A stretch of 64,000 nucleotides of DNA from Norana najaformis (lineage: Eukaryota; Annelida; Clitellata; Crassiclitellata; Hormogastridae): assembly GCA_964023275.1 (NCBI GenBank), contig OZ029917.1, forward strand, positions 21,996,488 to 22,060,487, read 5' to 3'. Each line of letters starts with the position of its first letter. Within the stretch, counting starts at the first letter, position 1. This document shows positions 48,901 to 61,500 of the stretch, one piece after another. The position numbers were made by a program, and so were the translations under genes. Under the pieces are notes generated by a model. The model was not told the origin of the DNA and did no database searches. It saw only the letters and a program-made list of their open reading frames with translations.

Positions 48901-51900
48901 TGTAAGTGTCTTTGTATTTGTCTGTCCGTCCTTGTATCTCTCCCCATCTGTATCTTGATCCATTTCGTTTGCTGATGGCTTTCGTTAACATTTTAATATA
49001 ACAAATGCCCTCTAAAACTGTATATAAAGTCTATTTTTCTAGATTTCCTTTCTATTTGAACATAGTGCTTTTGATATATCATCAGACTACTGGAGCTTAT
49101 TTAGACTGCTGCCTTAGGACAACAGTATAAATAAAATTGTACTTCGGACGGACGGGTGGAACTGAAGCGCACTGATAACCGTACAGTGCTTGTCTGTTCC
49201 TTTGAGCGAAATTGCTGGCGAGGTCTCCTAGCCTCAATCGCATCAATCTTCGCTACCGTGTCGGAGATGATTGGTGCGTAAAGGCGATTCCTGACTGTTG
49301 CTGCTGCTGCTGCTGGCCAAGTGATGTCGCTCTCAGCTTCCATCACCCCCTCACCTCGATCGCCGGTCACCCGGTAGACGTCGCCTGGAGAGAAGCCAAA
49401 ATACTCTGCCTTCATCGTCATCGTTGGGACTTGGCATCACATCAGCTGCATGCTTTGACGGGTATTGATACAGGAGAACTGGCAGCCGCAAGCAAGTGAT
49501 TGGCAAGCGAAAGAGATCAAGAGATAGACGGGGAGAGATCGACGAATAGACAGATGCAAAGATACACACACAGGCAAAGAAGGAAGAAGACAGAGAGAGG
49601 CTGGAATGGAATAAAGAAAAAGAATGAAATACTTCAACGCACACACACCACCAGATCTAAACACACACCACTAGTTCTATACACAGTCACAAAAGTCAAC
49701 TCTCTAAAAGAGTAGCTCTACTCCGTCTCCGTCTTCACTTTTAGGACCAAAATTGATATCCTGCAGGCAATGGGAAATGTGGATTATTGGCAGTACAGCC
49801 TGTAAAAGTTGCATTATTATCATTTTTTATTAATGCCATTTTGTTATGTTGCAAAAATTATTGGCGTTACAGTGCACATGTTTAACAAGATATTGTGGGG
49901 AAACGGTTGATGCTCTCTTTGCAGAAGCTGGCGTTATGAGCAAGAAATTGCCGGTCTGTTGTGGAGGATAAACATCGAGGACATTCGAAGAACCAAACGA
50001 CAAGTTGCTGGCAGCAAGGTACCAAAAATCAAACATTCTCACCTCAACCTGACCTAATCTTATGTACATGGGCGTCGGTACATAATAAAGGGGCCATTAA
50101 GCCCGCGGCTAAATTGCGGACAGCCGAAGATGTATATGGCACAAGACTGAATACGTGGAAGGAATGACTGACTTAATATACCAAGAAAAGCATGAAGAGC
50201 AGAGATGGCCATAAGAAAGTTTTGGAGACTTGAAAACTGTCGTCGAATTCTCTGTGACTAAATATGGTCGCCAAAATTGGTGGCGATATCGAGCAAAATC
50301 TTCCTGCCTACTTGAATGCTCCAATCCCCCCTACAGCAACCGTGGTGACGCCATTACTTATGTGAATATAGATTATTTCATCCGATTTCTTTTGTCTTGA
50401 ATGGTCTATTCTAAGCTGATTGTTTTTAATTAATAATTTTATAGATGACTTAATTTCATTCTTACATTTACTTTGTAACACCTCCCTGGGTCAGAGTTCA
50501 CTCGCGGCTTCTCACAAACGTGCTGTAGTCTTCCTCCCACTTAAGCGCCAGGGTCTTGACCCAGTGATATCTCTAACTATCAACCTATCTCTAACCTTTC
50601 GCTCCTCTCTAAGCTTCTTTAAAGATGTGTGTCCCTCCAACTAGTTGACTACCTTCACTCTAAATCCCTCATGCCTCCTCTTCAATCTGGATTTAGGAAG
50701 TTCCACTTTACTGAATCACTTATTACACGTCTCCTGGCAGACGCCTTTGGAGCTTTTGACCGTGGACAGGTTACCCTTCTTATCCTTTATGATGTTAGCA
50801 CTGCTTTTGATACTGTGGATCCCTCTATCGTTTTGGAGCGTCTGAAGAAATCTTTCGGCATTACTGGTAATGCCCTTCTTTGGTTCAAGTCACTGCTATG
50901 GGCCGCTTCCATTCTGTTGTATTTGGGCCCACACTTTCCGCCTGGTCCCTTATTCCTATTGGCCCCCTCAAGGTTCTGTCCTGGGCCCTCTCCTTTACAT
51001 TCTGTACACTGCCGACCTGGGACGGGTTCTCCTTCTCATGAGTATTTCTGTCCATCAGTATGCAGACGACACTTAGGCCTTCTCTCATGGTCCAGCGGAT
51101 GCGGCTCTCTTTGGTTGAGAGAATTCTTGATGCAACATCTGCCCTTGGTCTTTGGATGTCCTCTAACCGCCTCCGATTGAACTGTGGTAAGACCCAGTTC
51201 ATCTGGCTTGGCGGTCGTGCTCAGCCTGCTAAGATCGATTCCTTATCCTTACGCCAGAGGTTTCCGGACATTCTATTCTGTTCCACAGTCTGCGTTCTTG
51301 GAGTTGTCCTGGACCGGGAACTCTCCTTGACCAATCATGTTAACAGTGTCTGCCGCTCATTCTTTTACCACCTTCGTCAGCTTCGTACCATTCACCGCTC
51401 CTTCTCCTTTCATGCTGTTGCTACTCTAATTCACGCTCTTATCATCACCAGGGTGGACTTTGGTAACGCTGTCTTTGCTGGACTCTCACTTGCTAATATT
51501 TCCAAGCTTCAATCTGTTCTCAATGCTTCTGATGCTTCTGCCCGTCTTATTGGAGGCATCCCCATATATGGCCATATAACTTCGTTTATGCAGGACACTC
51601 TGCACTGGCTTCCCATTCAGCAGTGTATCCAGTTCAAGATCCTAACGCTTACGCGTAATTGTCTCATTAGCTCTGCTCCATCATATCTTAGGGACTTCTG
51701 CATTTCGGTCTCCTTGGTTCCAGGCCGTAGCACTCTCCGGTCGGCCTCCCTTGGACCCCTGACTGTCCCTTGTATGCGCATTGCTACAGCGCAGTCTAGA
51801 AGCTTTGCCTATGTTGGACCCGATAGCTGGAATCGCCTTTCCTGAGAGCTCTGACTTGAATTCCTCAGTTTGTCCCTTCCGCAGTTTCGCAAGCGCCTGA

Positions 51901-54900
51901 ACTCGGTATTATATGACGGTGGTCTCACTGATAAGGGTCGGGAGCGCCTCTGATGAGTCTATTCTTGAAGTGGCGCTCTATAAATGTCAAATTACAATTA
52001 CAATTACAATCTAGTATGACCATACACATTCAGTGCTCGAGTATTTTCTTATATGCCATATTCTCGTCCATCAGTCAGTCAGTTGGGAGCATGGATCAGA
52101 TACGACTAGGCTGCATGAGTACAGAACTAAGACTATGAACGGCTTTGCAAACATCTGTATTACTCTTTTCTTTTCTCCCTTCTGGCTGGAATTAATTCCT
52201 CTTAGGGGAGTGGAGGAATCTGTATTATTACTACATGTATTTTAATAACTCTTCATACTTTTCAGGGAACACTGAACAGTGTAGATTCTTATGAGTCTCT
52301 CATGTCCTTTGGTCCAGTTTTCACGTCAACTGCAACATACAGAGGCCACGTCGTCGCACTTAAACGATTCACGAAGAGAAACCTGGACATATCACGCAGC
52401 ATCAAAAAGGAGATGAGACTGGTAGGGATCGAAACTGTTCTTATCTAATATCATATTAGCTTAACACGATATCGATGCCAGATTCTTACTAAAATACTAA
52501 ACTGCATCACTTGCAACTTGTATGCTAGAACAATTAAAGCCGTTAAAGGATATATCGGGCTGCAGACTGAATAATTTGGTTCACAGTGATGAGCCATTTC
52601 TACTGCACAACAACCTTTGCCCCACAGAACCTCTCAGCATAATTGAATTCCCCGGCGACAATACATTGAATGCTGATAAAAACTATTGGCACAGGTTGCA
52701 GCAGGCGACATCTACCGAATGTCTTTTTAACTCGCTTTGGCTAAAAGGCCTATACAGACGACTCCTAATATTCTGTACTTTAGAAATATCAGTATTGTTA
52801 TGTAATTTTAAAAGTTGCAGTTACAGTGGGAGATGAGGTGATACATATATAAACGGAAGGAATAACGAATCGACAGGTCGGCAAATTGATGGGAAATTCC
52901 GTTTATAGTCCCTAAAGTATGATGGAGCAGAGCCAACGAGACAATTACGCATAAGGGTTAAGATCTTGAACTGAATACGCTGCTGAATGGGGAGGAATTT
53001 AAAATTATATATATATATTTACATATAATTAGCTCCTATTTATATAAGTATACATCTGGCTATTTATATTGCGCCTTTCAAGAACCTCACAAAGCCGCTA
53101 TAACACAATTACGTGAATTACATTGTTCGAAGTGCCTTCATATTACTATACCAGCTATCGACGAATGTCTATGCCAGCTATAGTCGAAAGTCATAAGAAA
53201 CGAACATCAAATGAATAATAGTGATGATGATGATGATGATGACGACGACGAGGACGACGACGACGATGATAATAATAATAATAACAACAACAACAACAAC
53301 AACAATCACCGTGGGTTTACTTTCATTACGGAGCTTGGGCGCTGTCTTACGCTACTAACTGGTGACAAGGAGAAATGTGCCACCTTTTGCAGTGTCTATC
53401 AGTTGCCATTCAACACTTTAAAACAGTCGCCTTTCGCAGCACTTTCTCTCTGCCAAAACTTGACGAGATTTAGCCAACCCAGACATTTTATTTCTCCGGA
53501 GCCTTTGTATAAGTCCCGAGAGAGATCTTAGGTACCTCGGGCAAAAAATAATAATAACAACAACGTCTTTTATACTCGAATGCTCAATGAAGAGGAAGTG
53601 ACATCGTCTGCTCTTACACTGCAGTGTCGTCTGCTTTCAGATGAAAGAATTACGCCACGATAACGTCAATGACTTCATCGGAGCCTGTATCGATCCGCCG
53701 TACTTCGTCCTGCTAACGGAATACTGCGCAAAAGGAAGCCTTCAGGCAACGTATTAAGTTTCTCTCTGACCGTTGTCCCATTTGAGTTCTCAATTTTGTA
53801 TCAAAGCTGCTCAATTCTGCAGCCATTGCTAAGAATACACTTCAAATTTATAGAGCAGACCTCCAGGCTAGTCAGAAATCTACTTTAAAGTCGTTTTGAT
53901 CGCTTGCTACTGAACTGATTATAATAAATGCGTTAGAACTCTATTTTATATGAATGTAGACCATATACACATAATATATATGTCAATAAATATAATATTG
54001 GCCTACATAAACAATGACATATAAATGAATGAACGAATGAATCAATGAATCAATCAGTCAATTAATCAGTACACCAGTCAACCAACCAACCAGTCAGTCA
54101 GTCAGTCAGTCAGTCAGTTAATACTGCAGGCTATGTATGCGATGTATGTATAGGTGAAATACGTTAATGTAATTGATTGTATGTTTATTCATGGCTATGC
54201 TGATTATTTCTGATGAATGTTGTAAGAGATTGCTTACTGTTGCTCGTTCTTTCGTTTAGGATATTCTTAAGAACGAAAACATCAATCTCGATTCAATGTT
54301 TGTCGCATCTTTTGTGATGGATCTGATCAAGGTCTGTATGCTCCTGTTCTCCTACGTCAGAGAACGCACCAGCTTCGATGTTTGTACTCTCAATTAATTG
54401 CCTCAGGTGCCATGTGCACGTGTTCTCGACACGCCTTGATACGGTCACGCATGGCAACACGCCATATAGCCTGCGTTGAGTATACTTATTCGACTAATGC
54501 AAATAACAACGAAGAATTATGGAAATCCTGACTCAACGTGCATAGGCCTATATTAAATTATACAGTATACCAGACACTTCCATCATATCTTCATACAACA
54601 ATAGGCCCATATCGCCTACTACGACGGTTGCGTTCATCTTCCACTGCTTTGTTACTATAAAGCCTAAGTTCAAAACAATTGTGGGATGCAGTGCTTTCAT
54701 TTGTTCTGCCCTCATGTTTGGAATCGTCTACTACAAAGGATCAGACTCGCCATCATCATTTGAGTCAATTGTCAAATCCAGCTTTTTTGCTTGACTGCGT
54801 CTCGGGCCCCTGGTGAACATTCACCCACGCCTCAGATTCAGATAATAAGTGCTTTAAATGAATAAATTACATTACGTGACGTTATATTATTTAACACAGG

Positions 54901-55526
54901 CCTAATATTTCATCTGTTTGTATGTCTTTACGCTGGATATGTTGTGATCCAGGGAATGTTGTACATCCATGACAGTCCGCTGGGTGTCCATGGCAACCTG
55001 AAGAGTACAAACTGCCTGATAACATCGCGTTGGACTCTGAAAGTGGCCGACTTTGGTCTGCTGCATCTAAGGCAGAAGACGGCCGCTGAAGCTGACGATC
55101 AAGACGCATACAATCGAAGTCAGTTCCATCCACATTTTGTTCTCTTTAATCACCATGACGACGGCAATCTGCAAACATGCACAGGCCTGTTCAGTAGTTT
55201 ATAGCGAACTACCGGTAAATTCTCTCTCTTCTTTTAGCTAGAATTGATTCCTCCTGGGGAAGATCAGCCATACGAATCCTTTCTCTCCACTAGTTTCTGT
55301 ATCCAGTGTCCTCCTTCTTTTAAGTTGAGTTGTCTGAGGCCCTGTTGGATCATGCCCCTCCATCTCTTCCTCTGTCTTCCCCGACTGCGATGTCCATGTG
55401 TTTCTGAAGTATTGGTAAATTACAGCAAATAAACTTAAAATCGCGACAGATCTACATAATAGCCTATAAGCCCTGCTTCTATGCAATCATAATCTCAATT
55501 ATAATCACGATTGTAATCACAATGCT

Positions 55527-55559
<33 letters not shown>

Positions 55560-58500
55560 AAACACAGCATTTGCAGAAATAGTGTCTTAATTAGCAAATC
55601 AGTTGCGTGACTACTGAGTGACTAGGCTAGAACATCCACTGTGTCGTTTCTGTTCGTTTATGGCGTCAGTAGCAATGTAGTCTATTTGACTAAATATGGT
55701 CAACTTAAAGTAGAAGTCGAGGCATGTTTGCAGACTCTATAGTAGTCCTGGGTTTCTTTAGATTTGCTCTGGACAGCGCCAGAACTGCTTCGTGAATCGT
55801 CATTTCCACCTGGCGTCTGTGGTTCTGCCACTGGCGACGTCTTTGCCTTTGCCATCATCCTCCACGAGATACTCAGCCGATCGGAACCGTACGAGAACAT
55901 GCATCTCCCTGCCTCCGGTAAGTTCATAATTCCTCGCCTTTGCTTCTTTTTTACCAATCACTAAATTCTAAAATACAAAACGCTCAATTTGAAAGCGACA
56001 AATATCCGATTTTTGCATGTGTTGTGTGTTATTAGATCACTGTGTAGGCTGAGTCTATCGTATACATTCAACAGAGACACCTTGTAGTGAGTTCCAATAT
56101 AAAACCCGAGATAAATTAATAATTAACAGATCTTATAAAATTATTATTTTTAGATTTTGAGTTTATTAGTCTTCATTTTCTTAATCATCTTTTGGTCTTC
56201 CTTCGTCGGTCCGTCTATCCCCTTTCCAGAACCGTTTTCCAGTGAGTTATGTCACTGCAAGTTTATCGCAAAGGTCGCGTGATGAATAAACAATAGTTGC
56301 CGAATACAAACATATAAAAGTGTTTGAGCCGCATTCTTTGTCTTAGGCCTTTGTCTACGGGAAGGGAATGAGGGAATCTGATTTACAGAAACAAATGTCT
56401 GTGTGATTGGGGCCTCGTTGAACACCGTAGTTGCATTGGCGGAACAAGGTTGCAGAATGGAAACGATATCGAACTGATTTTGATGACCCGGTCGAACAAA
56501 CTACCGTTTGATCAATTGTGTCCTTATTATATATTTGCTTGTTTTGCTCTTCATGTTCATTTCCAGGTGACTGATAGCTTCGAGTAGTTATTATTATTAT
56601 TATCTATTGTTAATTCGTTTCAATTATGAAAGCCTATCGTTACATCATTTCAGTTATGAAACAAATCCATTGTTACTTCGTTTAAATTATGAAACTGATA
56701 CAGGCCTATTGTGACGTCACTTCAATTATGAAACAAAGCTGTTATCAATTCGTTTAAATTATGAAACGAATACAATCCAGTTGTTACGTCACTTAAATTG
56801 TCGTGTCACTTCAATTATGAAACAAATACAAGCATATTGTTACGTTACTTCAAAAAGGAAACAAATCTATTGTTACTTCGTTTAAATTATGAAACTGATA
56901 CAAGCCTATTGTTATGAAACAAATCTAGTGTTAATTCATTTGAATTGTGAAACGAATACAGGCATATTGTTACGCCACTTCAATTATGAAACAAACTTAT
57001 TGTTAATTCATTTGAATTATGAAACGGAGTCAGGCCTATTGTTATGTCACTTCAGTTATGAAACAAATCTATTGTTAATTTGTTTGAATTGTGAATCGAA
57101 TAGTTAGTAAGTAAGTAAGACATTTGTTAATACGCCATGCGTCCATCGGCTGAGCGAGGAATCGTAGGCATGGATGAGTCACAGCGGTAAGACAACAAAA
57201 GCAAGATGGCACCAATAGGTCTTAAGCCGCTTGCGAGATGTTGTGAGTAATGTAAATAGGGAGACTAATCCAGATGACTGTAGCAGAACTGCCGAATCCG
57301 CGTCTAGAGAATTCAGACGGATAGTGTCTAATGTCAGAAAAAGGACAATGGTTTTGTCCACAAAGATCTGATTGACTGATAGCGCTGTAAGGACGATGAC
57401 AGATAAGCAGGCTGATTGTTGAGAGAGCCTTACGTGTAAGGAGAACTATGTTGTAAGTGACTCTGGAGTTGACAGGCAACCAGCGGAGCTTTACCAGTAT
57501 AGAGTTGACGTGATCACACCTGCGAATTTCTGTCACTAGTCGAGCTATCGAGTTCTTGACGCATTGCAGTTTGGCAATGTTGGACTTTGTAGTGCCATAT
57601 AACAGGGAATTGCAGTAGTCGAGTTTTGCCTTGATTACACTACAAGCGACTGTCTTCATAAGTTCCGGTGGAAAGCACGATCAAATATGGCGCGTGACTT
57701 TTTTGTGGAAATATGATGCCTTGCAGACAGCGGTGACATGCTGGTTGAATGTTAGTTTAAAGTCGAGTGTCACTCCTAGTTTCTTAAATGTTTATGGTAA
57801 TCTATTGTCAATTCTTTAACTTATAAAACGAACACAGGCCTATTGTTACGTCACTTCAGTTATGAAACAAATCTGTTATTTATTTTTTGAATTATGAATA
57901 CAGGCCTATTTTTTACGTCACTTCAATTATGAAACAAGTCTACTGTTAATTTGTTTAAATTATGAAACGAATACAGGCCTATTGTTACGTCACTTCAATT
58001 ATGAAACAAATCTATTATTGATTCGTTTGACTTATGAAACGGACACAGGCCTATTGTTACGTCACTTCATTTATGAAACAAATTTATTATTAATTCTTTG
58101 AATTATGAATACAGGCCTATTTTTTACATCACTTCAATTATGAAACAAATCTATTGTTAATTCGTTTAAATTATAAAACAGAAACAGACCTATTGTCACG
58201 TCATCATCAAGAACCATGGGCTCAGCGCCCGTAGGTGTCCGCTGCCGTCTTCACCAAGAAGACAAATTATGAAACAAATCTATTGTTAATTCTTCTTCTT
58301 CTGGTTCTCTGCCCTCAGGCAGATTCAAACGTCCGATGACGCCACTCCTCTTGGGGCTGAGTTTCTTCTTTCAGCCTGCTGCATCTATCCGTTATCATCC
58401 AATCCAGCAGCATATGCCTGGGTCTTCTTCTTGGGGATCCGGACAAATCCCCCCCGGACATTCCCCCCGGACATTTCCCTCTGTCATCTCCCCTTGGATT

Positions 58501-61500
58501 TCTCGCCCCGAGCGTTTCAATAGGATAAAAAACTGGATATTTCCCCCAAATGTCCACAAAAATTAAACAATTTGTATCTATATGGACTTTTTTTTAGTGC
58601 TTTGACGTTTGAGTGTGGAAATACAAACAATATTTAGCAAAGACTTTTAATATAGCAACAAACTGAGTAAACAGTTTTCTAGAAAGGCTATTAATGCTTT
58701 GATGTAAATACAGCTTTATTTAATTGTTGATATTTACTTGTTGAACAATCAGGCTTTTAATGCTTTCAGTCTTAATTAATGTTTACTCATTTTGATGCTT
58801 AAAGTAAACGTTTAATAAAGTTTTGATAGTTACTCAATCTGTTGATATATAATCTGCCATGAATTTGTTAAAAAAGCAGTTGAAAAAGCCACAGCGATGG
58901 AGTCGGAAACTATAGCTAGTATACGTGGAAAAAACAAAGCTATTTTAAACGGTTTTGTTTACGTTTTAACATTAGTCTGTGAACACATTATCTCTGTATT
59001 GCTCATAAACCGAACTTAAACTTAATACTAAAGACCTTTGATATAAACACAAGTACTAATTTACTGTAATTTTTTTACCTTGTATCACTTAAATTCATTT
59101 TAAAAATATTGTTCTTTTTATTTGTGACCTATACAAAACTAATTGTGATGTTTGTTGATATAAAATATATAACTTGGGGGAAATGTCCGGGTGGGTATTT
59201 ACCCAGGAGGAAAAATCCATGGGGGATGGCGGGAGGGGAAATGTCCGGGGGAAAATTACCCGGGGGGATATCTCCTAGACTCTTCTTCTTGTCCCCCTCC
59301 CCTCCATTCTGCCCTCAGTGACGGTTCTCAAGAGTGAGTCCCCTCTCAGTATGTGACCAATCCATTTTCGCTGTCGCCTCTTTATTGTAGCTATCATAGA
59401 TTTTCTTCCTCAACTCTTTTCAGCACCTCCTCGTTTGTTATGTGCTCCTTCCAACTAAGTTTTTCCATCCTGCGTCAAATCCACATTTCGAAGGCCTCCA
59501 ATCTCTTGATGTCCTCGTTTCTCATAAAGTCCATATTTCGGATCCATACAACACCACGCTGCATATCAGAGTTTTAATCATTCGTTTCTTTAAGTTCTAG
59601 TTCATTTTTCCTCTAAATAACTCTTTTGTTTTGAGAATGCGTCTTTGTCCAATGCTATTCTTCTTTTAATTTCCTTGTGGCATTTGACATCTTGCGTGAC
59701 AACGCTCCAAGGTAGCAGAATTCTTTTACTGTTCTATTTCCTCTCCATTGAAGTTTATTTTCACTATTGTTTTTTCTCCTTTGCTTAGCCTCATGATTTT
59801 TGTCTTTTTGATATTTATTTTCCTCCCATACTCGATTGATAGGTGTGCGGACGGGCCATCATTCTTTACAGACCATCATTCTTTGACTTATGAAACGAAT
59901 ACAGGCCTATTTTTACATCACTTCAATTATGAAACAAATCTATTGTTAATTCGTTTGAATAATGAAACAACTACAAACCGATTGTTACGTCACACCAATT
60001 ATGAACCAAATTTATTGTTATTTTTTTGAATTATGAATGCAGGCCTATTTTTACGTCACTTCAATTATGAAACAAATCTATTGTTAATTCGTTTGAATTA
60101 TGAAACGAATACAAGCCTATTGTTACGTCATTCAATTTTGTAGCATATCTATTGTTATTATTTTTATATTATTTTTTTAACCCGAGGTAGAAATGATCCC
60201 TTAGGAACTATTATTAATTATTATTGTTGCTGTTGTTGTTAGTATTATTATTATTGTTATTGTCATTATTATTATTATTATTATTATTATTACTACTTCT
60301 ACTACTACTACCACTACAACAACTACCACAACAACAACTACTACAATAATTTCAGAAGTGGTCGATCGGGTGAAGAACCCTGTGCTTGGAAAGCCGTTCT
60401 TCCGACCGGATACGTCTATTCTTGGCTGCCAGAACTACGTCATCTTTTGCATGAAGGAGTGCTGGGACGAAACGCCATCAGCCCGACCAGACTTCCGCAC
60501 CATAAGGCATCGACTGAAGCCAATGACTAATGGAATGTGAGCTAATTCAACAAACTCACTCTATACTGGCCCCCTGGAAGTGACCCGCACTTGCTAAAAG
60601 GCTTTGAAGTGCCATCGACTGATGTTGCATTGCGCACTATTTGTTTCTTTGCTATAAAAATTCCGAGTTTAGATTCGCATAAATACTATAATATCTTACG
60701 GCAAATTGTTTCGCTAAATTATTGAGTATAAAGGTTGAACATTTAGTTCTGTCTTGCTCTCCATACTTCTTTACTTCACCGATTTTCTCACCATCTCTTT
60801 CTCACCCAAATGTTCAGTCCACGAAAAAGAATCGTGTAAGAGAGAAACCTGCCGTAGAAAATGCCGTGCGCTATTAATTACTTCTTAGATAACTGGTAGC
60901 GTAATTCGTTTCGTTTCGTTTGAAATTGTTTAGGAAGCAGAACATCTTTGACAACATGATGTCGATCATGGAACACTACCAGACACACCTGGAGGAACTT
61001 GTAGCCGACAGAACTGGCCAACTGCTCGACGAAAAACGAAAGACGGAAAGCCTACTGCTAAGAATGTTGCCTAAGTATACATATCGACAAATGTGTTTGA
61101 ATTATGAAACGAATACAAGCCTATTGTTTATACGTATTTTGTCTCATTATAATTATGCATGCCTGTAGGCTGTAAGAGCATGTTGAATACACATGTATAG
61201 GCCTACTCATATCCACTTACACGAATCCTTTTCCATGCAGTAGACCTATTTTCAGTTATCCTACTTACTCTACTGCAAAAATGATATAATTTATTCATCG
61301 TAGTAATGGATGCAGTTTTAATTTCATCACCATTATTATCATCATCACCATCACCACCACCACCACAACATTGCGCCTAGGATTCAGAATTACTGATTTT
61401 GCGCGTGTTTAAGTGCTTCGAATAAATAAATAAATAAATATAATAAAATATATAAATAAATAAAGTGCTTCAAACAAATAAATAAATAAAAAATGAAATC

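Noticed and set aside
53211-53531. 106-codon plus-strand frame with poly-D and poly-N
   Set aside because: Driven by a triplet repeat; no homology and no splice connection.
56585-58290. CRISPR-like spaced repeats
   Set aside because: Units are contiguous and diverged with no unique spacers of constant length; a eukaryotic minisatellite.
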